A stretch of 64,000 nucleotides of DNA. It comes from Neoscytalidium dimidiatum (taxonomy: Eukaryota; Ascomycota; Dothideomycetes; Botryosphaeriales; Botryosphaeriaceae). Shown one piece after another: positions 56,009 to 64,000 of this stretch. Both the position numbers and the translations under genes were made by a program. A model generated the notes under the pieces. That model was not told the DNA's origin, ran no database searches, and saw only the letters and a list, made by a program, of their open reading frames with translations. How positions within the stretch are numbered: the stretch's first letter is position 1; each line of letters opens with the position of its first letter. The DNA lies in the NCBI GenBank assembly GCA_037367355.1, contig JAVSCG010000040.1, positions 186,001 to 250,000 of the forward strand, in the 5' to 3' direction.

Positions 56009-57443
56009 TTACTCATAATCAATAGGATAAAAGACAGGGATTCTTCTCACAGTATGGTTTTTAAGTACTACTCCATCGGAAATATTATCTAAGACATCTA
56101 AATGTCTTCTTAAAGTATTAAAACCTGTACCTATAATTTGAGCAGATTCAGCCAAATTAGGCATTAATAGTACTTCACTTGAAGGTTTAATTATTTCATA
56201 AATACAACTACTTGAACGACGATGTATTACTTTTTTTGTAAGATGGTCGATTTGACGACCGTCTTTAAGATGTACAATGGTAGGTTTTGCATTAATTAGC
56301 ATATCCATTTCATCCTTACTTAAATAATTTATTGTACCTGGATATGTTGATAACCGATAGTTGTCCATAGTATAAGATAATTTAAGTATTAATGATGCTA
56401 TTTTCTTTATACGGTGAGCACCATTGTAGATAGTCTTACATATAACTTTAAAATCTAAAAAATCTTTACCATTTTTAGTCATAAATTCCTCTTTATTCAG
56501 AAAAGGAATTAAATAGTTATTTAAAACATGTACATTTTTAATCATAAGTATTGCTAAAGGAAGAGATTTACCTGTGTTCCTAGCTTTTTCAGATCTTATT
56601 GAAATAATTGAAGTACTTTTTAACTTATGCATAGAATATGAATCAAAACCTAAATTATTTTCTAAATATTCTTTTATTTTTAATAATAAAGGAAGTTGTA
56701 TTTCGGATAATTTAATAGAAAATATAGGTTCAAAAGTAACTCTTTCTAAACTAAATGAACCATCACCTTCTATAAAACCTAATAATCAACTTTTTGTTAT
56801 AACAACATGATTTTCTGGCATATTAAATTTAATACGTTTAGTATTCATGTTATTTTTTAATTCCAATATTTTAAATATTAATGCATCTGTTAACTTTTCT
56901 CTATTCTGATATAAAGTAAAAGCTAATTTAAAATCTAAAAAATCCAAGTATTTACTAGAATTTAAAGTAAATTTGTTAAAAATAGAGATTAATTTATTAA
57001 TCTCATCAATTTTTGTTACAACAAAAATCTGTTTATCTTTGTAAGAATAAATCTTACCCATACCTAATTTACTTTTAATTATATTTAAAACACCTACATC
57101 ATCTTTATGTAATCCTATTGTAAATTTGAAAGAAAAACCTTCAATCTTATTTGTTCTACTGTTTATAGAAGATATTCCGAAACTACATTCAGCATCTGAA
57201 AATCCTACGAATCATCTGTAAAATTTATCAAGACAAAAGCTATTTAAATAATTCTTAGCTACTAATTTCTTGCATCTCTTTTTGGAGTAAGGTAAAACAC
57301 GAGAAGACCGAGTTACCCATAAAGGTAAAGATAACAATATAGGATGGTCTATAAAGTAATGATTCAGAGTTAAGTTAAGCTCGTAGAGTTGGATTTTCAC
57401 CAACACAGCAACATTATCAACAACTAAGATAATGACACAATAT
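56009..57443 (-). CDS. LAGLIDADG endonuclease with C-terminal DNA-binding extension, cox3 intron 2
   Basis: In frame from exon 2 to stop 56009, about 478 residues. The motifs are WFVGFSDAECSFGI (about 57160-57200) and WLLGFIEGDGSFSL (about 56750-56790). It ends with a 120-residue extension (AESAQIIGTGFNTLRRHLDV), helix-turn-helix-like, as in the cob intron 3 ORF (20054-21445). No lesion under code 4. Likely active. Confidence 0.86.
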
Positions 57444-57652
57444 ACTGTATTTAATAAAGGTAATTCAAAAGGATTAATAGCTTCAATACCTAATGGCGGT
57501 CACATAGCACCTAATTCTACTGTAGGTGATAATGCACTATGGAAGAAAGCTCAGAAAATAGCAAGGAAGAATAATCCTTCAGATACTATAAATAAAGCTA
57601 CACCTAAATTTAGACCTCTTTGGACTGCGAGGGTGTGATTACCTAAATATGT
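57444..57652 (-). CDS. cox3: cox3 exon 2
   Basis: [20 protein letters not shown] to FELPLLNT plus GT. ACATATTTAGG follows G; ends ACAGT. Contains [16 protein letters not shown], the signature of subunit 3. Confidence 0.96.
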
Positions 57653-57684
57653 CAAAAAAAATTAAATATATTTCTATATTTAAT

Positions 57685-57850
57685 GGACTATCTCTTATTT
57701 AATAGGTTATATATATTACCTTTAACGTATTAAATTTTAACATATAGTCTCTGAGGATCCTACTAGAATATTTATCCGTCCGTTGGTTTCCTGCTGATTA
57801 TCTTATTATAGTAAGAGTTTTCAGCAATTAGTTAATTTTAAATAGGGCAC
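57685..57850 (-). ncRNA. Group I intron core, cox3 intron 1
   Basis: AATCAGCAGGAAACC, CTCAGAGACTATATG, GATAGTCC; it lies just before exon 2, closing a 5.8 kb intron. Confidence 0.78.
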
Positions 57851-57975
57851 ATATAAGTACCAAAACTGTCTAAAATCAATATTTATAATTAATTTTTTTT
57901 TATAATTTATTTATATTTTTCCTGCCTTCTAATTTTTTGTACTTTTTATATGTTAAGAATAAAAAGTACAAAAAA

Positions 57976-58450
57976 ATAAGCCCCGGCCGCCGCTGCGCGG
58001 CAGGGGCTATTAAAGATTTAATTTTTAATCTTCCTTCATCAGTAATATGTTCTTTAGATAAAATCATACCATAAACAACCTCTCATTTCTTATAATCTTT
58101 TAACTTATCACCTAATAAAGGATATTCATTAAAATAATCTACAAGAAATGTTATACTATCTATAGACGATACGCTTACAGATAGTATTTCTGAGCCCATG
58201 TTATTAGTATAACTTTTAAGATTACAAGATAAAAAGTAAAGCCAATTTTTCCATAAAAGGTATAGCCCCCTTAGGGGCGTGGACCCTCCCCCCCGAGGGG
58301 GGGAAGGTCTCATGGAAGAAGATGTAGATTTATCAAATGAACGCTGATCCAATCTAAATTTGAGACTTACATTTTTACTAACAGATCTCTTAAGAGTATC
58401 TGATTTAGCTTTACTTTCAATGTATCTAATCCCAAAATGTCCATCAGCGA
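57976..58450 (-). pseudogene. LAGLIDADG fragment with two GC elements, cox3 intron 1
   Basis: ADGHFGIRYIESKAKS (about 58400-58445) and FNEYPLLGDKLKDYKKW (about 58085-58135) mark the second subunit of a LAGLIDADG_1 protein; the first is missing. GC elements at 58257-58312 (in frame) and 57976-58010 interrupt it. Confidence 0.72.
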
Positions 58451-58568
58451 GGGGCTAGGTTTATCCCTATCTGATTTTACATATGGAGATAATAAGTAAT
58501 ATTAGGTTTTTATATGTTTATTTTGGATAAACATAAAGGTCAATCTATTTTTTAATAAATCTACCTGA

Positions 58569-59400
58569 TTAAATACCTAACTTATATAGCATGCTAGGTA
58601 TCATGTATGGTTTAACTATAGAGATTAAAATAGGCATAGAATGTTTAGAGATATAAATTCTATGATTATTTCTATCCGTATGAAGAGTAATAGTCAATCC
58701 GTAACGTATAATTAATACGTTCATTAATCGTACTACATCCTGAATCTGGAAAGAGTCAGTACATAGTCTTAAACCTCTTCCTTGATATGTTCCATCTCCC
58801 ATAATTAGGTGGGCTAAAGCTACCGGAGTTAACAAGTCGTAAATAGAATACGGAATTACTTTTTTACCGTTAAGATAAAAAAGATTATAAAGTAATGTTA
58901 AACAAGGTAAGGCCCTAGTAGTTATGGAAATACTATGATGGACTTTATCTCCTCTAAAGTTTGGTAGATAATAAGGATATCTTTCACAATAGTGACTTAT
59001 ACAATTAAATACGAATCAAACGTATGCAAACTTGTCTAGAGATTGTTTAAACCCTAATCTGGCATTTTTAACCGTATTAGACTGAGAAAGAGATAATCAA
59101 CCATCAGATAACAATAACCCTACTATAACGCTCTTTTGATAAGGAGCCCCGGCCGCCGCTGCGCGGCTGGGGCCTTATTTTTTTATAATATAAAAAAATT
59201 AGGGGACCCCACCCCCCGTGCTACGCACGGGGGGGGACCCCATAGGTAATAAAATCATATTTCTCACTAATTTGGTAAATCTTCCGTATTTGGCGGTAGA
59301 TTGTAAATTAGTACCTCATAATACTATATCAGTAGAGGAATTTAATATAGATTTATTTTTTTTTTGAAGGAATGTTACGCATTAAATTTAAAAATAATCA
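58569..59400 (-). pseudogene. LAGLIDADG_2 gene interrupted by a GC element, cox3 intron 1
   Basis: STDIVLWGTNLQSTAKYGRF and RNMILLP stand before a GC element (59147-59240). SVIVGLLLSDGWL, AHLIMGDGTYQGRG (about 58790-58830) and PYMIPSMLYKLGI to TAA 58569 follow it. The motif region is intact. Only the insertion, with a stop, separates the N-terminal strap. Confidence 0.78.
59147..59240. repeat. GC-rich element, shared form with 57976-58010
   Basis: Both have GCCCCGGCCGCCGCTGCGCG followed by GC and a G-run; here an A/T hairpin and a CCCCCCGTG...CACGGGGGG hairpin are added. Confidence 0.85.
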
Positions 59401-59540
59401 CATGTTTTTTATCGCATATGTTTCACATTGAAACATAAAGATAAACTCGGTTAATACTAGATATATAATTAAATATTATAAGATCTAGTATTATTCTTCT
59501 ACCCACAATCTTCAATTGAAGACTAACAGTTATAAGAAAA

Positions 59541-59626
59541 GTAGAATACCTTGACTTGAACAAGGAACCTGCTGCTAATGGATAGAAGGGACGCTGCAGC
59601 TATTCTGCCTATTGAACTACACTCTA
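59541..59626 (-). tRNA. tRNA-like gene with 20-nt anticodon loop inside cox3 intron 1
   Basis: Acceptor TAGAGTG/TATTCTA, D arm TTC-AATAGGCA-GAA, T arm CCTTG-TTCAAGT-CAAGG all pair. The anticodon stem GCTGC/GCAGC closes a 20-nt loop. It is either an intron-bearing tRNA, a tRNA with an insertion or a remnant. Its position inside a protein-gene intron is odd. Confidence 0.5.
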
Positions 59627-59763
59627 CCGACCTACGCTCGACTATATCTCTGATCTTCTTATTTATTTAATTTCTTTTTTTTCTTTATATAATAAAGAAA
59701 AAGAAGATTAGAGAAGAAAAAAAGGTCAAAGCCTGTAAATCAACTGTTATAAGAAAAGGTTGT

Positions 59764-60069
59764 CTATTTTACTAATTTTTTTGTTCCTAATATTACAAAA
59801 ATCTTAAAAAGTGAAGAGGTAAAGCCTGTAAACCAACTATTATTTGAAAAATGTGAACTATCTAATAAACTTTCTAATATATTAGTAGAATATTTGATAT
59901 TAATGAAATTAATTAAGTCATTAAATCTTCTATTTTTAGGTGTTCTAAGTTTACCGTGTATCAAATTAATAAAAGATATAATACCATTTTTATCTCCAAT
60001 AATATAACGAATAGTATTATTTCCTATCATTTGAAAACGACTTATATTACCCAATTTAGATTGTATCAA
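59764..60069 (-). pseudogene. LAGLIDADG fragment with lost second motif
   Basis: LGNISRFQMIGNNTIRYIIG and LRTPKNRRFNDLINFIN then WFTGFTSSLF where the second motif should be, like the degraded unit of the cox1 intron 1 polyprotein (WLAGFTSSNS). No first motif. Remnant. Confidence 0.6.
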
Positions 60070-60789
60070 AGCATATAAAGGGGGGAGGTTGACAATAATC
60101 TAATATATTGAACATTTACTTACTAACAATATCAACAAATATATATTATCTTCTTTTACTTTTAGGTTACAGCATTTTATAATTAACCATGTAAGATACA
60201 ATAAGTATATAAAAAAAAATACACATATATACACTTATTTTATATATATATATATATAATTAAAAATACCAAAAAAAAGTTAAACTTGAATAATAAAAGG
60301 TTTACTTTCTCTTAAAGTTCATCCCTGCTTTTAATTCTCTAATTTCATTTAACCCTTCTACAGTTAAATTACCTTTATTATTCATTATTTCTGCAACTTT
60401 GCAGAAATCTGAATAATCCTTAAATTTAACACCTTGTATAGGGTATTTATTAAAGAATGGAATTATTTTATCAGAGATTTCCGAAAGTTTATGGACAACT
60501 ATTTCAACATAATTGTAACCATTAGGTTGTTTTAATCTACCACAACCAAAAAAAAGATATGATACTTTTAATTAACTCGATATCCCGAGTATGTTGAGTT
60601 ATTTTAAAAATCAATTGTACTCCAGCTCCTACTTTAAGAGGAGATTTTGAAATATCTACAAAAAAGCATCCTTCTCCAGACGCAAACCCTGCTATCCATC
60701 AAGGATCTAAAGTTAATACCTTATTAACTAATGGTCTTGCCACAGGTATAATATCGGGAAAATAAGACTTCAAAACAGATGATATACCT

Positions 60790-60880
60790 ACGGGGTCCCC
60801 CCTCTCGCTGTAAGCGAGAGAGGGGGGGGTCACCGTGGGTTGGGGTCCCGGCTACGCCGGGGGGGGGGGCCCCCAACCTA
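60790..60880. repeat. Pair of GC-rich elements
   Basis: CCCCTCTCGCTG/CAGCGAGAGGGG-type hairpin, then GTTGGGGTCCCGGCTACGCC with its complement (CCCCAACC), the same form as 43.7 and 49.24 kb. Confidence 0.82.
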
Positions 60881-61055
60881 AATTCATTGCGGCTTTGATT
60901 TCAACAATTTTTTTAATTCCTTGGTTAGTCAAAGACTCCTTTTGTTTAATTAAGTTAACAACTGATTTAAATAAAAGAAAATCCGCATGTTTTTGAGATA
61001 ATAAAGGATAATTCTCAAAATGTTTAATGATAACTTCTAAATCTGAAATAGATCC

Positions 61056-61103
61056 TAGCCCCCTAGGGGCGTGGGATCCTAGCCCCCCGGAGGGGGATCC
61101 TAC
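61056..61103. repeat. Tandem GC-rich elements with GGATC boundaries
   Basis: Read on the minus strand, TAGGATC occurs three times, before, between and after CCCTCCGGGGGG and CACGCCCCTAGGGGG. It adds 45 nt in frame inside a conserved HEG segment (VGS...GSI). The repeat suggests target duplication at GGATC. Confidence 0.85.
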
Positions 61104-61520
61104 TGTGAAGTATACACTATCTTTATTTTGATTTATATTACCTACTCCATTAAAGAAACTTCTAATCTTTTCCAATAAAAGTTTATCCTTTAGATGTACA
61201 TGTAACTGAAAAACAAGAACTATACGTCATCCTGTTAAATTTTTAGTACTTTTAGTTAGATATACTCCAAATATACCTTCGGCATCAGTAAACCCGGTAA
61301 TAAATCAAGGATTTAATTTTGAACTGTTTAAGGTAGAAAGCAAACACTTTTGTTTTCCAAATTTAGAAAAGCAAACAATAAAATTCTTGTGGCATCTAAA
61401 CATTTTTAATTTATAGAAACACATGTTTTTCTTTTATCAGAAGGAGATAAAGAAATTTGGTTAACAGATAATCTTATTATAAAACCTAAATTACTAATAT
61501 GTGAAGTAAAGACTATTCTT

Positions 61521-61620
61521 TCCCCTCGGGGGAAAGTCCCCTCTCAGGGGTCCTTACCCTATTTCTTTTGTTTGAAAAAACAAAAGAAAGATTAGGGGTA
61601 AGTCCCCCCCTTGGGGGACT
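61521..61620. repeat. GC-rich element with A/T hairpin
   Basis: CCCCTCGGGGGAAAGTCCCC, TTCTTTTGTTTGAAAAAACA hairpin, AGTCCCCCCCTTGGGGGACT. Spacer between two HEGs. Confidence 0.78.
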
Positions 61621-61678
61621 AGGATTAAGTACTCGATTTAAAGTAGTAGTACCTAAAGCAGGAAGAGTTATATGACCA

Positions 61679-63472
61679 TTAGATCATTTTTTTTAATATA
61701 GAAGATAACATATAAGGTTTTATAAACATGATTAATTTATCCACAGAAGAACGATAAATATAAATTCTAGGTTTATCTTTTTCTAGTAGTAATTTACAAT
61801 GCAATCTATATCTAATAATCAATACATTAATTAATTTAACAACAGCTACTATATTAAAATAATCTGTACAAAGTATTAAACCTCTTCCTTGTAATATTTT
61901 ACTAGTACCCATTACCCATTGAGCTAGAACAAAAGGCGTTAAAAGATCGTATATATTATGAGGCACTATTTTTTCATTTTTATTATAAAACATATAATAA
62001 ATTTCAATAAAACTATATAACCATCTAGTACTAATTAATATCACGTCTATAGGTTTACCTTTAAAAAGATGACCTCTTGTAAAACGATAGGGACCTTTTT
62101 CACAATATATAGATATTTCTCTATATATGTGAAAAAGATATTCCTTATTTTCATAAGGTTGACGGAATTTAATACGTGCCTTTGCTTTTGTTTTATTATG
62201 AATATTAGCTCAACCAGATGATAAGAGTAAACCCACAAAAACACTATAAAGATATGGAGATATAATTTGTTCAGCACTTATTTCTTTTATAATTTGCTTA
62301 TAAGGTAACAATGCTACATCAAAATGTTCTGTTTTTTTATATATTAAACCTGTGCTTAATTTACTCTTACATATAGTAGAATAATCTCTTATATCTTTGA
62401 CCGTAGAAGATTTTTTACTAATCTTAGATATTAGTTTATATTTCATACTTTCCCGGGGGGAAGGTCCCCTCGGGACAGGCCCGAAGGGACTAGGAACAAT
62501 GTAAGGATCTACTATAGATTTTAATAAACCCATTGAGCTAGAACTAATATAAATTCTTGGTTTATTACCAAGCATATGAAGAGAACATTTAAGCCCATAT
62601 TTAATTATTAATACATTAATTAGTCTGACTACATCTTTTACAGTAAAATCGTCAGTACTAATTCTTAAACCACCAGAAACAGATGATCCATCCCCCCTTA
62701 TCATGTGGGCTAAAGCAACAGGAGTCAATAAATGAAAAATGTTTTCAGGTATAACTTTTTTATTATTAAGATAAAAAGAGTTATAAATTTCAACAAAACA
62801 AGGCAAGCTACGAGTAGAAAAAGATCAAGAACTCAAAATTACACCATTTCTAGTTCTAGCTTTAAATTTAGGTAAACTATAACAATAATGAGATAGCGTT
62901 CAATAAACAAACCAAACATAAGAAATTTGAAGAGAAGTTTGCTCGAAACCTAGACGTGGGTATTTATTATTAGCACTAGCATAAGATAGTCAACCTTCAG
63001 ATAATAATAATCCTACTATTATACTACGTTGATATTGTGGAAGTTTAAACATGTTTAATTCTACATTAGAAAGTCTGAATGTATTAAAACCAGAATACAG
63101 ATTTTTCCCTCAAATCACTAAATCTGTACTAGTATTTTTTGGTACATAAGAACTTTTTTTTCTTGTACTCATCTTAAATACTGTAATAGGTAAATATAAT
63201 TCCTTAATAGTATATAAACTAAATAAAGTAAGTTTTTTAGAGTCTAATAAACCTGCTAAATAATAACCTAAATTATTATTATTAGCATATAATTTATAAT
63301 GTTTATTATTAGCTCTATAATTATCTAGAGCTTTTTCTACTTCATTACTAGTCCCGAAGGGACTGTCCCCTAGGGTCAGGCCCCTGAAGGGACCTTCCCC
63401 AGAGGGGAAAGGGATAGCTTTAGCAATATTTAAATTATAAATAGACAGTATAGTACGTTTTAATCATACTCT
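61679..63472 (-). CDS. Tandem double LAGLIDADG_2 polyprotein fused to cox3 exon 1
   Basis: One frame from exon 1 to TAA 61679, about 595 residues. Order: a short LAGLIDADG_1 scar (YYLAGLLDSKKL), unit 1 (IVGLLLSEGWL about 63000; AHMIRGDGSSV about 62690), then a GC element of 42 nt inserted in frame within the closing motif PS|MKYKL, linker DIRDYSTICK (about 62375-62400), and unit 2 (FVGLLLSSGW about 62225; QWVMGTSKIL about 61900). Unit 2 has lost the acidic residues of both motifs, so only unit 1 could cut DNA. A second in-frame GC element sits near the start (63348-63408). Confidence 0.85.
62452..62496. repeat. In-frame GC-rich element in the HEG polyprotein
   Basis: Minus strand AGT-CCCTTCGGGCCTGTCCC... 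to GGGAA-AGT, 42 nt including one AGT copy. All other family members have the uninterrupted motif PS-M-x-Y-K-L at this point. Confidence 0.87.
63348..63408. repeat. GC-rich element, near-twin of 6145-6200
   Basis: CTAGTCCCGAAGGGACTGTC, AGGGTCAGGCCCCTGAAGG, GACCTTCCCC. In frame with exon 1 and the HEG. Confidence 0.83.
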
Positions 63473-63691
63473 ACCCTCTGATATTATATCACGAAATCAT
63501 AATGACATAGTATAAATTAATGTAACAAGCGCTATACCTAATACGTATCCAGCATTAGAAAACCCATGGAAAGTTGAAACAGCTGAAGTAGTAAGAGTTA
63601 ATAAGCTTATACTTGAATATAATGGCCACGGAGACGGTGACACTAAATGGAACGGATGTGCTTGGAAATTACTTCTTTGAATGTTAGACAT
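63473..63691 (-). CDS. cox3: cox3 exon 1
   Basis: Cytochrome c oxidase subunit 3. ATG 63691, MSNIQRSNFQAHPFHLVSPS to FRDIISEG. The exon ends GAGGGT; exon 2 continues with T-Y-L-G. HEG polyprotein follows in frame. Confidence 0.96.
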
Positions 63692-64000
63692 TTAAAATTT
63701 TTAAGACAGACACATGTTTTTCTTTTACTTATTCACGTTACCTGATTTTTTTTATCTAAAAAAACTTTCCCTGTAGGTCAGATATCCTCTTCCTACTCTA
63801 TCTTCCCCACCTTTTTATAACATAACGACTAAAAAAAAACAGAAACCAGGAGGAGATATACTAGCTTGACTAGTTGGAAATGACTAGATTTATGTAGGTC
63901 TCCCTCCCCCCTTCTACCTTTTGTCTTTCTTTTCTTTATGTAATAAAGAAAAGAAAATCATTAATGAAAAGGGGAAGATAAAAAGGTGAAGATAAAAAAG
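63692..64000. other. Spacer upstream of cox3
   Basis: Contains T/A hairpins (TCTTTTCTTTATGTAATAAA with its complement near 63930-63955) and purine-rich tracts. No gene or tRNA recognised. Confidence 0.45.

Larger units (their letters stand above)
60302..61400 (-). pseudogene. LAGLIDADG gene with GC elements and a homopolymer frameshift, cox3 intron 1
   Basis: WFITGFTDAEGIFGV (about 61265-61310), QKHADFLLFKSVVNL, then WWIAGFASGEGCFFV (about 60655-60700) and C-terminal LKAGMNFKRK. Two GC insertions: 61056-61103 (in frame) and 60790-60880 (adds TAG 60852). A T8 run near 60550 shifts frame at SFFGCG. Otherwise both motifs keep acidic residues. Confidence 0.8.

Overview
The window is part of a large fungal mitochondrial genome, most likely from an Agaricomycete, although sequence reading alone cannot fix the species. 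The evidence is AT-rich DNA, genetic code 4 (in-frame TGA is read as Trp at conserved positions of cox1, cob, cox3 and nad2), an overlap of nad2 and nad3, and dense group I introns carrying LAGLIDADG and GIY-YIG homing endonuclease genes (HEGs). Almost everything is on the minus strand, so the biological order runs from 64000 down to 1. Most frames look broken only if TGA is taken as a stop; real lesions are noted separately.

Layout in transcription order: cox3 (63691-51304, six exons, two of only 10 and 5 nt); a 1.3 kb spacer and a second copy of the last cox3 exon (49821-49976); trnC; a tRNA with anticodon UAU abutting nad2; nad2 overlapping nad3 by one base; then nad3 fused in frame to a GIY-YIG gene, followed by two further partial copies of the nad3 3' end, the first of them again followed by a GIY-YIG gene; atp9 (two exons). 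Next comes an accessory island (about 25.8-41.0 kb) with a family-B DNA polymerase of the linear mitochondrial plasmid type on the plus strand, several membrane or unknown ORFs on the minus strand, near-perfect inverted repeats and tRNA-like pieces. It is followed by cob (25450-14992, seven exons, one of 24 nt), a decayed HEG plus a second copy of the last cob exon (12404), trnR(UCU), and cox1 from 11.68 kb down to the left edge. Five cox1 exons are present, including candidates of 3 and 14 nt; the rest of cox1 lies beyond the window.

Exon boundaries were placed with the group I rule (5' exon ends in U, intron ends in G) plus protein and phase agreement. With them cob sums to 1167 nt (388 aa), cox3 to 810 nt (269 aa) and atp9 to 225 nt (74 aa), all exactly in phase.

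Three themes cut across the window. (1) More than 30 short GC-rich palindromic elements lie in spacers, intron loops, HEGs and the polymerase but in none of the respiratory exons; many break HEG frames and some sit in frame. (2) Many mtDNA-encoded fused or accessory proteins carry a basic-x-aromatic-S/T-S/T motif (KKFYSS, KRNFSTS, RRSYSTG, RCYSTD and others) at domain junctions, resembling cleavage sites of the matrix processing peptidase. (3) The polymerase, a membrane-protein ORF and a third broken ORF share one N-terminal module that ends in that motif. Several ORFs, including the polymerase, contain frameshifts in homopolymer runs, so either recent decay or sequencing error must be considered.
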